Origin: Marinicella rhabdoformis
GTDB lineage: Bacteria > Pseudomonadota > Gammaproteobacteria > Xanthomonadales > Marinicellaceae
NCBI RefSeq assembly: GCF_009671245.1
Contig: NZ_VTFS01000001.1
Location: forward strand, 1,275,914 to 1,339,913
Direction of reading: 5' to 3'
DNA: 64,000 bases
A program made the position numbers and the translations under genes. This document shows, piece by piece, positions 53,541 through 62,744 of the stretch. Every line of letters starts with the position of its first letter. Position 1 is the first letter of the stretch. A model generated the notes under the pieces. That model saw only the letters and a list, made by a program, of their open reading frames with translations. It searched no databases and was not told the DNA's origin.

Positions 53541-54796
53541 CAAATGGACTCAATCAGCACTTGTTTTTCCGCTTTAATCGCAGCAATGCGGGCTTGGCGG
53601 ATGGCTGATCCCAGTTGCTCACCGCTTTGTCCGCGTTCTTGTGCTTGGGCCACAATGGCTTTGTGGTCAATGCTTGTTGCCGCTTGGAACAATGCCCTGC
53701 CGTAATCGGCTTGTGGATAGGTTTTGAATTCATCACCCCAACGGCCAGTGGCATCGGCTTGACAGGCGAGGACAAATTTTTCGTGTATTTCTGGCTGTCT
53801 GTAAGCATCCAAAGCTTTGAACAGTTTGTCTATGGTGGTGGCTTTGAGTTCCATGATGGTGTGCGATTGCAAATGCCAACGGCACACTTTCTCGGCCAAG
53901 TTTTGATAATCCCTCGGTACTTTTAACCTTTGGCAAACGTCCTTGACCAAGGGTACGCCGGCGGCTTCATGACCTCGGTGGCTAGGCAGCACATCTTCAG
54001 GTGTAATACCTTTGCCCAAGTCATGCACCATGACTGCAAAAGCCACGTCATTGGGCATGTCTTTGGCTTGATCGATGGCCAACATGGCATGAATCCCAGT
54101 ATCAATTTCAGGATGCCACTGCTTGGTTTGTGGCACACCCCACAGGCAATCTATTTCGGGTATCAATATTTTCAAAGCACCGCATTCACGCAAACATGTA
54201 AAAAATGCCGATGGCGTGGCCGTGTTTAAACTGTTTTTGATTTCTTGCCAAACACGTTCAGATACCAGTGCCTCAATTTCTCCGGCTTCAACCAATTGTC
54301 GCATCAAATCCATGGTTTCTGGATGCACTTTGAAGCCCAAATGCTGATAACGCGCCAAAAATTTAGCCACACGCAAAACGCGTAAAGGATCTTCAGCGAA
54401 AGCCGGAGACACGTGTCTAAGCACCTTGTCTTCTATGTCTTGTAAGCCACCATAAGGGTCTATGATGTCGCCATTTTCATCTTCGGCCATCGCATTGATG
54501 GTCAAATCCCGGCGCATTAAATCATCTTCTAAAGTAACACTGACATCGGTGTTGAACTTAAACCCTTGGTAGCCTTTGGCGGTTTTCCGTTCTGTTCTGG
54601 CCAGGGCATATTCATCTTTTGTTTCAGGGTGTAAAAACACAGGAAAATCATTACCCACCGGTAAAAAACCTTGTGCTGCCATTTGCTCAGCAGTCGCGCC
54701 AACAACCACATAATCTCGGTCTTTCACTGGAAACCCCAACAATCGATCTCGAACAGCGCCACCCACCAAATAATGTTTGATTTCTATAGCCTTCAT
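53540..54796 (-). CDS. cca: CCA-adding tRNA nucleotidyltransferase with HD domain
   Basis: This enzyme adds or repairs the 3'-CCA of tRNA. The ATG at 54796 is used because it overlaps the slt stop by 4 bases; 418 residues result. The nucleotidyltransferase head is seen as HYLVGGAVRDRLLGFPVKDRD and TVEDDLMRRDLTINAMA-type text (TLEDDLMRRDLTINAMAED), and a C-terminal HD domain as MVHDLGKGITPEDVLP with HRGHEAAGV. The HD domain makes it the bifunctional bacterial type that also has phosphatase/phosphodiesterase activity. It is in a run with slt upstream and a membrane gene downstream. Confidence 0.95.
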   Translation of the reverse strand: MKAIEIKHYLVGGAVRDRLLGFPVKDRDYVVVGATAEQMAAQGFLPVGNDFPVFLHPETKDEYALARTERKTAKGYQGFKFNTDVSVTLEDDLMRRDLTINAMAEDENGDIIDPYGGLQDIEDKVLRHVSPAFAEDPLRVLRVAKFLARYQHLGFKVHPETMDLMRQLVEAGEIEALVSERVWQEIKNSLNTATPSAFFTCLRECGALKILIPEIDCLWGVPQTKQWHPEIDTGIHAMLAIDQAKDMPNDVAFAVMVHDLGKGITPEDVLPSHRGHEAAGVPLVKDVCQRLKVPRDYQNLAEKVCRWHLQSHTIMELKATTIDKLFKALDAYRQPEIHEKFVLACQADATGRWGDEFKTYPQADYGRALFQAATSIDHKAIVAQAQERGQSGEQLGSAIRQARIAAIKAEKQVLIESI

Positions 54797-56784
54797 GGCG
54801 AACAAGCCCTGATGGGAGCACGTTTGGTCGCTACACTGGCCGCTGGCCAAGGCAGAATGGGTTTGTTATCCACGGGCATACTCGGCATCCAATGACTGAT
54901 GCGTTTGGGTTGTTGGTTCATCAGCCAATCATAAATCGTCACATTGGATAATATTTTGGCCACGTAATCTCGGGTTTCTCGATACGGAATGGTCTCTAAC
55001 CACATGTCAGGAGATGATGGAAAACCAACAGACCAATCATCAGATTTGCGCTCGCCAGCATTGTAAGCGGCGGCGGCCAACATCGGGTGATCAAAGCGTT
55101 TGAACAAATTCTTTTGGTAATGAACGCCTAAGCGAATGTTATGTTCAGCTTGGTGTAACTGTTTGCTGTCTGTGTATTTTAAGCCCAATTGTTGGCTTAA
55201 TCTTTTCGCCGTTGGTGGTATCAATTGCATCAATCCATGGGCGTCGGCATGTGATACCGCATCTTTAGCCCAAGCGCTTTCTTGCTTGATGATGGCCATC
55301 ACCCACTGGGGTAACACTGGGCTGTTTTTACTGAATTTTTCAATCGTTTTTTGGTGTGCAATCGGGTAGCGCAAACTGTAATTATTCCACTGCCCCATGT
55401 CGGCCATGATGGCGATACTCTTGGCGTACCAACCTTCCGATATAACACGATCACTCAAGGCTTGTTTATCTGCTCGACTTAAACCCTTGTAAGCCACATT
55501 CCATTCGCTGCGCGCCATCCACAACATGCCCAAGTGATGTAGCTCAATCGCTCTCTCTATACCATCTGAAGCTTTGTAGCTATTGTTGGGTGTGACTGAT
55601 GATTGATGACACAAGGCATAAGGCAGGCGCAAATGGTCTGCTGCAAGGAAGCCATAATAATTGGTCTTTTTAGAAAGTGCCATAAAATGCTTTTTGGCGC
55701 CGCTGGGATCACCATTTTTTGCTTTGGCACGGCCCAACCAATACTGCCAGTTGTCTTTGCTTATCTGAAACAATGACATGTCGTTCAAAGCTGACAGTAC
55801 TTTCGGCCAGTTTTGTTTGTACAAGTAATACCGAACTATCCATGCTTTGATTTGGTCATCTTTGGCCGCAGCTGGTAATGATTCCATCGCCCCAATTGAC
55901 CAATTTTCATAGTCTGTGGCAGCAAACAACGCATTCTTGCGTTCAATTTTTTGCTTTTGAGTGACTGAGAACTTATGTGCTTTTTGCAAATCCGCCCACA
56001 TGGCTTGGAATGTCATCGGTTGCTTCTGTGCCATACGCAAAGCAGCTCGATTTACCAACCAAACAGTCTCAGCATCTGAAGACCAAGAGGTGGCTTGTCG
56101 CAACCCATGTTCGGGTGTTTTTAATAATTCGATACCACGGTCAATCCATTGTGGTGGGTTTTTCAGTTCTTTTTTCAGGTAAGACATCAAACTGAAATTA
56201 CGCTTTTCATACGCCATTTTAATGCGCTTTAACACCAAAGCCTCTGTTTTGTGACCTTCTTTATCCCACCAACCAAAGGCCGCATCACAGGCATCAGGCG
56301 CTGATAAACCACTCAACCACATGGCCTCAATCAATGGTGCCAGGTCTGCTGTTTTCTTCGTCCCGACCCGGGCATTCAAATACCAACACTGTTGTTTTCC
56401 AGTACCGATGCCGTTGTGGTATTTAAGGTATTTATCCCAAGCTTTTTGTTGCCCCAAGGCATTAATTAAGGCTTGTTTTAAACGCTTGTTCAAGGGGCTT
56501 TTAGGGTGCTTGCTTTTAAAGTCAGCTATCGCTTTTTCTGGTAATTTATTGATGTCATGGCGAATCAATGCATAGTCCAAGTAATGACTGAGCGGATAAT
56601 GTTGAAGTTTTGAGCGGTTTTGATTGACCCTCGCTCGCTCTCCATTCAAGGCAGCATAGTACAATTGACCGAAAAGCTTCCTGTCTTGCAGCCTTTGCCT
56701 GTCCTTATTATTATGTGCAGTTGAGTTTGCTAAAGCCCCTGTTAACAACCCCATCAAAGCGAGTGTCGTAATTATTTTTTTCAT
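54793..56784 (-). CDS. slt: Soluble lytic murein transglycosylase (Slt70-like)
   Basis: This enzyme cleaves peptidoglycan to 1,6-anhydromuropeptides in the periplasm. The 663 residues begin with a signal peptide (MKKIITTLALMGLLTGALA), then a superhelical region of about 450 residues (RARVNQNRSKLQHYPLSHYLD). The C-terminal catalytic goose-lysozyme-like domain has the catalytic Glu near residue 498 in AIIKQESAWAKDAVSHADA, followed by GLMQLIPPTA and AAAYNAGERKSDDW. It is coupled to cca (ATGA overlap). Confidence 0.93.
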   Translation of the reverse strand: MKKIITTLALMGLLTGALANSTAHNNKDRQRLQDRKLFGQLYYAALNGERARVNQNRSKLQHYPLSHYLDYALIRHDINKLPEKAIADFKSKHPKSPLNKRLKQALINALGQQKAWDKYLKYHNGIGTGKQQCWYLNARVGTKKTADLAPLIEAMWLSGLSAPDACDAAFGWWDKEGHKTEALVLKRIKMAYEKRNFSLMSYLKKELKNPPQWIDRGIELLKTPEHGLRQATSWSSDAETVWLVNRAALRMAQKQPMTFQAMWADLQKAHKFSVTQKQKIERKNALFAATDYENWSIGAMESLPAAAKDDQIKAWIVRYYLYKQNWPKVLSALNDMSLFQISKDNWQYWLGRAKAKNGDPSGAKKHFMALSKKTNYYGFLAADHLRLPYALCHQSSVTPNNSYKASDGIERAIELHHLGMLWMARSEWNVAYKGLSRADKQALSDRVISEGWYAKSIAIMADMGQWNNYSLRYPIAHQKTIEKFSKNSPVLPQWVMAIIKQESAWAKDAVSHADAHGLMQLIPPTAKRLSQQLGLKYTDSKQLHQAEHNIRLGVHYQKNLFKRFDHPMLAAAAYNAGERKSDDWSVGFPSSPDMWLETIPYRETRDYVAKILSNVTIYDWLMNQQPKRISHWMPSMPVDNKPILPWPAASVATKRAPIRACSP

Positions 56785-56802
56785 TTATAAATAGTAGCAG
56801 TC

Positions 56803-57438
56803 CTACACCTCATGTGCTAACTGTTTCAAAAATGTTACCATATAATCATGCCTTTCTTGAGCTTCTGCTTTGGCTGAATCGGTTTGGAAAGAGTCTTTCA
56901 AACCCAGTAACTTGGTGTAAAAATGATCAATGATCGATGTTTGGTCATTCGGTGTTCTGCTTTCACAAAAAGGATCATCCGATGCCAACAAAGGATTACC
57001 AAAAGATTGGCCCACCAACATCGTCCGCGCGATACCAATGGCGCCCAAAGCGTCCATCCTGTCGGCATCCTGAACTACTTTGGCTTCCAAAGTTTCACAT
57101 GGGATGTTGGCTGAAAAACTGTGGGCTGCCACCGCATGTGCAACGGCCTCATGGTATTGTTCAGGGTAACCCCATTCTGCCAGCAACTTTTTAGCTTCAT
57201 CAGCTGCCAGACGAGAGGCTTTTTTCCTTAATGGTGAGTCCTTTGCTACTTGAACACAATCATGTAACCAAGCAGCCGGTAAAATCACAGCCATGTCAGC
57301 CTGCTCTGCTTCAGCGAATTGTTTAGCCGCTTTGACCACACGTTTGATGTGGTTGATGTCATGCCCTGCATCAACTGCTTCAATCTGTGCCACATGTGCT
57401 GAAAAGACACCTTCCCAATGTGTTAAATCTAAGTCCAT
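56803..57438 (-). CDS. HD-domain phosphohydrolase
   Basis: The ATG at 57438 yields 211 residues; the earlier frame start is a TTG inside the end of rdgC. The metal-binding HD signature is visible: an early His in GHDINHIKRVVKAAKQF, then AWLHDCVQVAKDSP, a later His (HAVAAHSFSAN) and an Asp in VVQDADRMDALG. The pattern matches the YedJ/YpgQ-type small HD hydrolases, which dephosphorylate nucleotides or similar molecules. The start follows the rdgC stop by ten bases. Confidence 0.88.
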   Translation of the reverse strand: MDLDLTHWEGVFSAHVAQIEAVDAGHDINHIKRVVKAAKQFAEAEQADMAVILPAAWLHDCVQVAKDSPLRKKASRLAADEAKKLLAEWGYPEQYHEAVAHAVAAHSFSANIPCETLEAKVVQDADRMDALGAIGIARTMLVGQSFGNPLLASDDPFCESRTPNDQTSIIDHFYTKLLGLKDSFQTDSAKAEAQERHDYMVTFLKQLAHEV

Positions 57439-57448
57439 CAATTTATAC

Positions 57449-58351
57449 TCAAGAAGCGTCTTTGAATATCTCAAACATCGACTCTATTAACACACGCAGC
57501 TCCAAACTGAATAAGGTGAATTTGGTGTCGATGATTTGAAACTCATCTTCCATGCCTGTTTCTTCCATTTGATCCAAAACCAGGTCGGTGAATTTGATTT
57601 TTTTTACACCCAAGTCGTGACCCAAGACCAAGTCAATGCGTTCATTGAACACAAGACCCAACGAAGTCACCAAATAACCGTTATCTATGTGTTTTTGCAT
57701 CTGGTCATCCATGTGTTCGATGTTTCGACCTCGTACCACACCTTTGTTGTCATCTAAAGTTTCTAAAACTATTTCTGTGTCCAGTTCAAAACCTGCTTCA
57801 GCTTTGGCATGTGTCACCCAATGGGTCATGACTGTTGCTACTGCTGATGATGGACCAAAGGCCGAAACCTTGAACGAACCCAGCGTTTGACGCAAATGCG
57901 TCACCAATTCTTCAGCGGCATTTTGACTGGCCGAATCAACCACCAAAAACCCCAGTTTCAAATCCAAATAGGCGAACGTTTGTTTCGGTTTAACAAACGC
58001 TTGTGGCAACATTTCCATGGTCAACTGTTGCTTCATATCAGTTTGTTGTTTGCGTCCAGGCTTGTTGCCTGTTTCGGCTTTGATGCTTTCTATGCGTTGG
58101 TTCAACTGGTGATTAACCACAGCTGCCGGCAACACTTTTTCTTCCATGCCCAAACAGAACAACAAAGCGTCACCACTTTGCCAAACAAACATTTCGCTGT
58201 CAGGCCCAAATGGCGAAACCCAACCCTTAGACACCATTTCCATCGGTGCACAGGCTTTCAAAGCATCATTCTTTAAAGCTTCATTCAAAGCCTCGGCATC
58301 CAGGCCAAACTCTTCATTTAATTGAAATAAACGTGCATTCTTAAACCACAT
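57449..58351 (-). CDS. rdgC: Recombination-associated protein RdgC
   Basis: RdgC forms rings on DNA and limits RecA activity. The ATG at 58351 (AAGG five bases before) gives 300 residues, matching the 303 of E. coli, and starts MWFKNARLFQLNE as RdgC proteins do; the 17 codons before it are discarded. The body fits the family (GWVSPFGPDSEMFVWQSGDA, YLDLKLGFLVVDSASQNAAE, VTSLGLVFNERIDLVLGHDL). The HD hydrolase gene follows after a 10-base gap, so they may be co-transcribed. Confidence 0.93.
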   Translation of the reverse strand: MWFKNARLFQLNEEFGLDAEALNEALKNDALKACAPMEMVSKGWVSPFGPDSEMFVWQSGDALLFCLGMEEKVLPAAVVNHQLNQRIESIKAETGNKPGRKQQTDMKQQLTMEMLPQAFVKPKQTFAYLDLKLGFLVVDSASQNAAEELVTHLRQTLGSFKVSAFGPSSAVATVMTHWVTHAKAEAGFELDTEIVLETLDDNKGVVRGRNIEHMDDQMQKHIDNGYLVTSLGLVFNERIDLVLGHDLGVKKIKFTDLVLDQMEETGMEDEFQIIDTKFTLFSLELRVLIESMFEIFKDAS

Positions 58352-58921
58352 ATCCTTATTCGCTCTGTAAAAGTTCAGCATTCTATCAAAGGAGAAGTAC
58401 AAAAGCTGTTAAGAAATCGGCCTCAAGGCTTAACATTCTTGTGTAATACACCATTCCCAATTAATGATTTCTTTAAACTGTAAGGTGGTTATACAAATAA
58501 AACAGATCGATAAGACTCATCCTGATAGTTTTTTAAATTTGAAAATCGAAGCTATTGAGCTTAAACCATGTCCATTATTTAGTTGTGGTGGAGTCAAAAT
58601 TGTCACGGCTTCTTTCTTGAATCTTTGAAAACATTTCAATAAACACCTATTAATGCGGTTATTTATTCAGAAATCACGTTCTGTTTTTTAAACACGCATC
58701 TTTTTTAGATACCAAAATAATGGTTTTGTCAATTTTTATTGAGTTTTTTTAAACCATATTCAGTATTATAAAAAACATAACATATCAATAACATAGGGGT
58801 TTTTAAGTGTTGTTGTTAACGAATTATTAACTTAATAATCACGCCTTTTTTATTTTACTGTGCATAATGGGAGGGGTCATGACGAACGACATGACACTTT
58901 TTTTAAACTAAAGGAGAATTT
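58352..58921. other. Long AT-rich regulatory region before the BON gene
   Basis: This 570-base stretch has no supported gene. It is AT-rich with T tracts. Near its end CATAAT (58863-58868) is a reasonable -10 element for the downstream gene, and GTCATG/CATGAC (58876-58895) forms an inverted repeat followed by T residues, which could be an operator or a weak attenuator. The upstream 400 bases show nothing I can name. Confidence 0.5.
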
Positions 58922-59545
58922 ATGAAATCGAATACAGTTAAGATGAAAAAAGCCGTTAAATCTACATTACTTGCTGCTTCACTTACTGTTACATCACTGG
59001 CTTTTGCTGGTGGAAACAACCAATACTCTACAGATGAAAAACTGAAAGATGCTTGGTTAGATGGTAAAGTTGAAACTGCACTTTTGGTTAACAGGCATTT
59101 AAATAACTTCACCATAGATACTGATGTTAAAAACGGAACAGCTTTGCTTTCTGGTACAGTTAACTCAGAAATCGACAGAGAGTTGGCAGAAGAAATTGCC
59201 AAAGGAATTGAAGGTGTTAGCTCAGTTGACAATGACATCATTGTTAAAAAAGCCAAAGAGGTGATGGATAAAACCCACATCTCCCACAAACACCAAGACG
59301 AAAAAACCAGAACCTTTGGGACTTGGTATGATGATGCAACTACAACGGCATCCGTTAAGTCTAAATTATTGTGGAATGAAGAAACATCAGGTTTAGATGT
59401 GAATGTTGATACAGCTTATGGTGTAGTTACCATTAATGGTGTTGTAGAAACTGCCGCTGAGAAAAATTTGATTGAACAAATTGCTGAAAACACTCAGGGT
59501 GTACTTGATGTAAACAGCGAAATCGAAATTGACAGCAATTCATAA
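58922..59545 (+). CDS. Periplasmic protein with two BON domains (OsmY-like)
   Basis: The 207-residue protein has a signal peptide (MKKAVKSTLLAASLTVTSLA) and two BON domains, about residues 40-95 (DAWLDGKVETALLVNRHLNN, ISSxDN-type end) and about 135-200 (TTTASVKSKLLWNEETSGLD). BON domains bind phospholipid surfaces, and OsmY is a stress-induced member. The start is supported by AAAGGAGAATTT. A strong terminator follows, so it is monocistronic. Two more small envelope genes come next on the same strand. Confidence 0.92.
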   Translation: MKSNTVKMKKAVKSTLLAASLTVTSLAFAGGNNQYSTDEKLKDAWLDGKVETALLVNRHLNNFTIDTDVKNGTALLSGTVNSEIDRELAEEIAKGIEGVSSVDNDIIVKKAKEVMDKTHISHKHQDEKTRTFGTWYDDATTTASVKSKLLWNEETSGLDVNVDTAYGVVTINGVVETAAEKNLIEQIAENTQGVLDVNSEIEIDSNS

Positions 59546-59566
59546 GCAAATCCATTCATGTTTGTG

Positions 59567-59592
59567 GCGGGGCTTTCCAGCCCCGCTTTTAA
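59567..59592 (+). terminator. Rho-independent terminator after the BON gene
   Basis: A perfect 8-bp stem GCGGGGCT/AGCCCCGC closes a TTCC loop and is followed by TTTT. Confidence 0.88.
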
Positions 59593-59625
59593 TAAATCAC
59601 ATCTAAACAACCGAGGTATTTATAT

Positions 59626-59790
59626 ATGTTAAGTTATGCACTTTTATTTTTAGTTATTGCCGTAATTGCAGCCGTTTTTGGCTTTGGTGGCGTCGCTGGT
59701 ACTGCAGCCAGTATTGCTAAAGTGTTGTTCTTTATCTTTTTGGTGTTACTGGTCTTGTCCTTGTTCGGACACTTCTTTAAAGGCCTGTAG
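59626..59790 (+). CDS. DUF1328 family small membrane protein
   Basis: This 54-residue, almost wholly hydrophobic protein has two helices: [18 protein letters not shown] (about 13-30) and [18 protein letters not shown] (about 32-49), with a short Gly-rich turn. The pattern is that of DUF1328 (YtjA-like), small membrane proteins often next to BON or CsbD genes and stress-linked. Start ATG at 59626 has GAGG upstream. It lies between two other small envelope genes on this strand. Confidence 0.85.
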   Translation: MLSYALLFLVIAVIAAVFGFGGVAGTAASIAKVLFFIFLVLLVLSLFGHFFKGL

Positions 59791-60012
59791 TCACCGGTCC
59801 CATTAAATATACAAAGCTTCATACATCGTGAGGTTTTTGACCTAAAACATCAGCTACAATAAATTCGAAAACGAGCTTCTTTTAGGGAGTGAAGCATCTT
59901 TGCTTCAAAGTAAACCACCTTAAATTAAACAAATTTTAAGTGGCATTTTTAATAACTAACAAACTGGTTTTGGTTTATTACTGAAACTGTTCAAATTTTT
60001 TGGGAGAACATT

Positions 60013-60213
60013 ATGAAAACAAATAAATTAATTGGATTAATTCTGCTTGTCGTTGGCGCCGTGTTGCTTTACTTTGGATTCAATGCAACAGAAGCACCCA
60101 TGGAAGAACTTTCTGAGGCCGTTACAGGGAAATACAGTGATGAAACCACGTATTACTTAATTGGGGGCGGTATTGCCTTGGTTTTAGGCTTGGTACTTTC
60201 TATTAAGAAATAA
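60013..60213 (+). CDS. DUF3185 family small membrane protein
   Basis: The 66-residue protein has two hydrophobic helices (LIGLILLVVGAVLLYFGFNA and YYLIGGGIALVLGLVLSI) separated by an acidic segment (EAPMEELSEAVTGKYSDE), and it ends in two Lys. This fits DUF3185. The start has GGGAG ten bases upstream. The function is unknown; position beside the BON and DUF1328 genes suggests a shared envelope-stress response. Confidence 0.87.
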   Translation: MKTNKLIGLILLVVGAVLLYFGFNATEAPMEELSEAVTGKYSDETTYYLIGGGIALVLGLVLSIKK

Positions 60214-60244
60214 CTTAATCACAGATATCAAAATATAGCATTCA

Positions 60245-60274
60245 AAAAAACCTCACTCTGTTTGAGGTTTTTTG
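60245..60274. terminator. Bidirectional terminator
   Basis: An AAACCTCA/TGAGGTTT stem with a 7-base loop has T runs on both strands. It lies between the DUF3185 gene and the convergent patatin gene. Confidence 0.8.
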
Positions 60275-60275
60275 T

Positions 60276-61208
60276 TTATAACCCCAACCTAAAAGCAATT
60301 TCTTCTTTCATTCGCATGACACTTTGATACCCTTCTTCAATACAGTCTTTGGCTTTATACAACTGCAACAAACCCACATCTTTCAACCTCGGCTGTAACA
60401 GCACATCTGGTGGATCACCCACCAAACGACTGCTGGTTAAATGTGATGACATGATATGAATCGAGTTTGAAATTACATCGACGCCTTTTGGTTCCTTGAC
60501 CGTGCTACCATCGGAGCTCACTAGGTTCAATGCCCTTTGAAAGCCTTCCTTGGTTTTATCCCAAAAATTTGAATCATCATCCAGCGTTTCATTGTGCTCT
60601 TCTGGTGACTCATCATCACCTTCTTCAATTACCTCATAACTGTTAATGATGTCCGCATTCAAGTTAACAGCAATCACATGGTCAGCACCCATGGCCCGAC
60701 ACAATGAAACAGGTACCGGATTAACCAAGCCGCCATCCACCAACCACTTTTTATCTTTCATCACACTGGGAAATAGCCCTGGAAATGCCATCGATGACCA
60801 TAAGGCATCATGCACTGAACCCTCTTGAAGCCATACTTCCTTTCCTGAACTTAAATCCGTCGCCACCGCAGCAAATGACTTATCCAACTCTTTAAAGGCA
60901 AGCGACTCTATACCAATCGCGTGCTCGAACAGTTTTTGTAGGTTTTGGGCGTTAATAAACCCAGAGGCATTAAAATTTAAACTGAGGAACTGTCTTATCT
61001 TCGACTCAGTCATCGACAATGCCCAATCTTCTAATTTATCCAGTTTACTGGTGGCATAACTGGCGCCCACCAATGAACCGACAGAACAGCCAGCGATTAT
61101 TTTGGGATAGATTCCCATTTCTTCTAATGCTTTAATCACACCAATATGTGACATACCACGTGCCGATCCGCTACCTAAAGCTATGCCTATTGTTGGTTTA
61201 TTCTTCAT
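60276..61208 (-). CDS. Patatin-like phospholipase (RssA-like)
   Basis: This Ser-Asp dyad lipid hydrolase of 310 residues has the oxyanion loop LGSGSARGMSHIG, the nucleophile elbow G40-C-S42-V-G44 and the Asp dyad D157-G-G in KKWLVDGGLVN. The C-terminal third is acidic and includes DDESPEEHNETLDDDSN. It resembles RssA-type cytosolic patatins that act on phospholipid acyl chains. No neighbour suggests a pathway. It is a single-gene unit. Confidence 0.9.
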   Translation of the reverse strand: MKNKPTIGIALGSGSARGMSHIGVIKALEEMGIYPKIIAGCSVGSLVGASYATSKLDKLEDWALSMTESKIRQFLSLNFNASGFINAQNLQKLFEHAIGIESLAFKELDKSFAAVATDLSSGKEVWLQEGSVHDALWSSMAFPGLFPSVMKDKKWLVDGGLVNPVPVSLCRAMGADHVIAVNLNADIINSYEVIEEGDDESPEEHNETLDDDSNFWDKTKEGFQRALNLVSSDGSTVKEPKGVDVISNSIHIMSSHLTSSRLVGDPPDVLLQPRLKDVGLLQLYKAKDCIEEGYQSVMRMKEEIAFRLGL

Positions 61209-61276
61209 AGCTTAATTATATCCTTTTCAAAACGGCTTAAAACAATATTTGTCATCATTATAAATAAGTCAAAAGT

Positions 61277-62632
61277 CTATTTAACTAAGTTGTTGATGAG
61301 CTCATCAATCACCACCAAGCTGTCATCCACCGCCTTAAAATCTGTTTGCCAATTGCTGATACTGATGCGCATCGCCAAACGGTCTTTCCAGATGGTTTGT
61401 CCTGCCCAACAAGTACCTTCTTTTTGTATCGCATCCATGACTTGCAAGTTCAGCTCTTCTGAACCGAAACACACCACCACTTGATTCAGTAACACATCAT
61501 TCATCACCTCAAAACCAGCTGTTGTGAAATGGTCTGCAAATCGTTTGGCACAAGCACAACAACGATCGATCAATTCTTCGACACCCGACTTTCCCAAGTG
61601 GCGAAGCACCGCATATATGTCAATCCCGCGTGCGCGCCGTGACAGTTCTGGTGTGTAATCAGACGGATTACGTGTCGCATTTTCAGACGGTAAATAAGAT
61701 GCCGTGATGGCCATGGCGGCTTTCAAAGCGTGTTCGTTTTTGACAAAGGCCAAGCCTGAGTCATAAGGCACGTTCAACCACTTGTGTGCATCAGTAGCCC
61801 AAGAGTCGGCTTTTTCAATGCCTTCACCTAAATAGCGGTGTTTATCTGAGGCCATCGCCCACAAGCCAAACGCGCCATCCACATGAACCCAAGCATTCTT
61901 GCTTTCCACACGTTCACAAATGTCACTAATCGGGTCAAAAGCGCCTGAATTGATGTTGCCGGCTTGACAAATAACAATGGTGTTGTCTTTTACAACAGGA
62001 AACTGTGCCATGTCTATGCGCCCCTGATCATCTGTTGGCACTTTGGTTACGCGATTGCGGCCAAAACCCAGCATGGCCAATGATTTATATACCGTGGGAT
62101 GAGATTCTTCACTGATGATGATATGTACTTCAGGTGCGCCAATCAAACCATCGGCCTCAACATCCCAACCCGCCTTGTTGAACACCTGGTTCCTGGCTGC
62201 CGCCAATGCCGTGAAATTCGCCACCGTTGCACCGGTTACAAAAGCCACAGCCGATTGGGCAGGTAAACCCAGCATCTCCAACATCCAACGCCCCGAAATA
62301 CGTTCCAATGCGGCTACAGCCGGTGTGGTTTTCTCAAGTCCGGTGTTCTGATCCCAAGCCGTGCCCATCCAGTTCGACGCCACACTGACAGGGTAACAGC
62401 CACCAATAACAAAACCGAAGAACCGTGGCGAGCCCATTTTCATTGTTGCTGGCGACACCCATTGATCCAGTTCTTGAATCACTTGCGTTGCATCAACGCC
62501 TTCGGTTTGTAGCTTAAAATCCAAGTGTTTTAAATCACTGCGTGCTTGATCTGAAACTTGAATGGGTAAATCATTGGACTCTTTGAGGAATGTGGTGGCG
62601 TATTGAAACGCTTGTTGGTAAAGCTCAGACAT
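61277..62632 (-). CDS. PLP-dependent aromatic-L-amino-acid/glutamate decarboxylase family protein
   Basis: This is a fold-type I PLP enzyme of 451 residues from the ATG at 62632; the frame 17 codons longer starts in hydrophobic text unlike the family. The PLP lysine is in DSWATDAHKWLNVPYDSG near residue 283; other family text is FVTGATVANFTALAAARNQ and VHVDGAFGLWA. These enzymes decarboxylate aromatic or acidic amino acids, and the substrate is not determinable here. It is a single-gene unit. Confidence 0.9.
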   Translation of the reverse strand: MSELYQQAFQYATTFLKESNDLPIQVSDQARSDLKHLDFKLQTEGVDATQVIQELDQWVSPATMKMGSPRFFGFVIGGCYPVSVASNWMGTAWDQNTGLEKTTPAVAALERISGRWMLEMLGLPAQSAVAFVTGATVANFTALAAARNQVFNKAGWDVEADGLIGAPEVHIIISEESHPTVYKSLAMLGFGRNRVTKVPTDDQGRIDMAQFPVVKDNTIVICQAGNINSGAFDPISDICERVESKNAWVHVDGAFGLWAMASDKHRYLGEGIEKADSWATDAHKWLNVPYDSGLAFVKNEHALKAAMAITASYLPSENATRNPSDYTPELSRRARGIDIYAVLRHLGKSGVEELIDRCCACAKRFADHFTTAGFEVMNDVLLNQVVVCFGSEELNLQVMDAIQKEGTCWAGQTIWKDRLAMRISISNWQTDFKAVDDSLVVIDELINNLVK

Positions 62633-62744
62633 GGCACATGATAAATAAAAACAGTTTATCAAAACCCTAAAGCTCATCAACAAATTAAAACCGTTATTTT
62701 CACCTATCTCTTATACAATCTACAATTTAGTTACTGAAATTATC

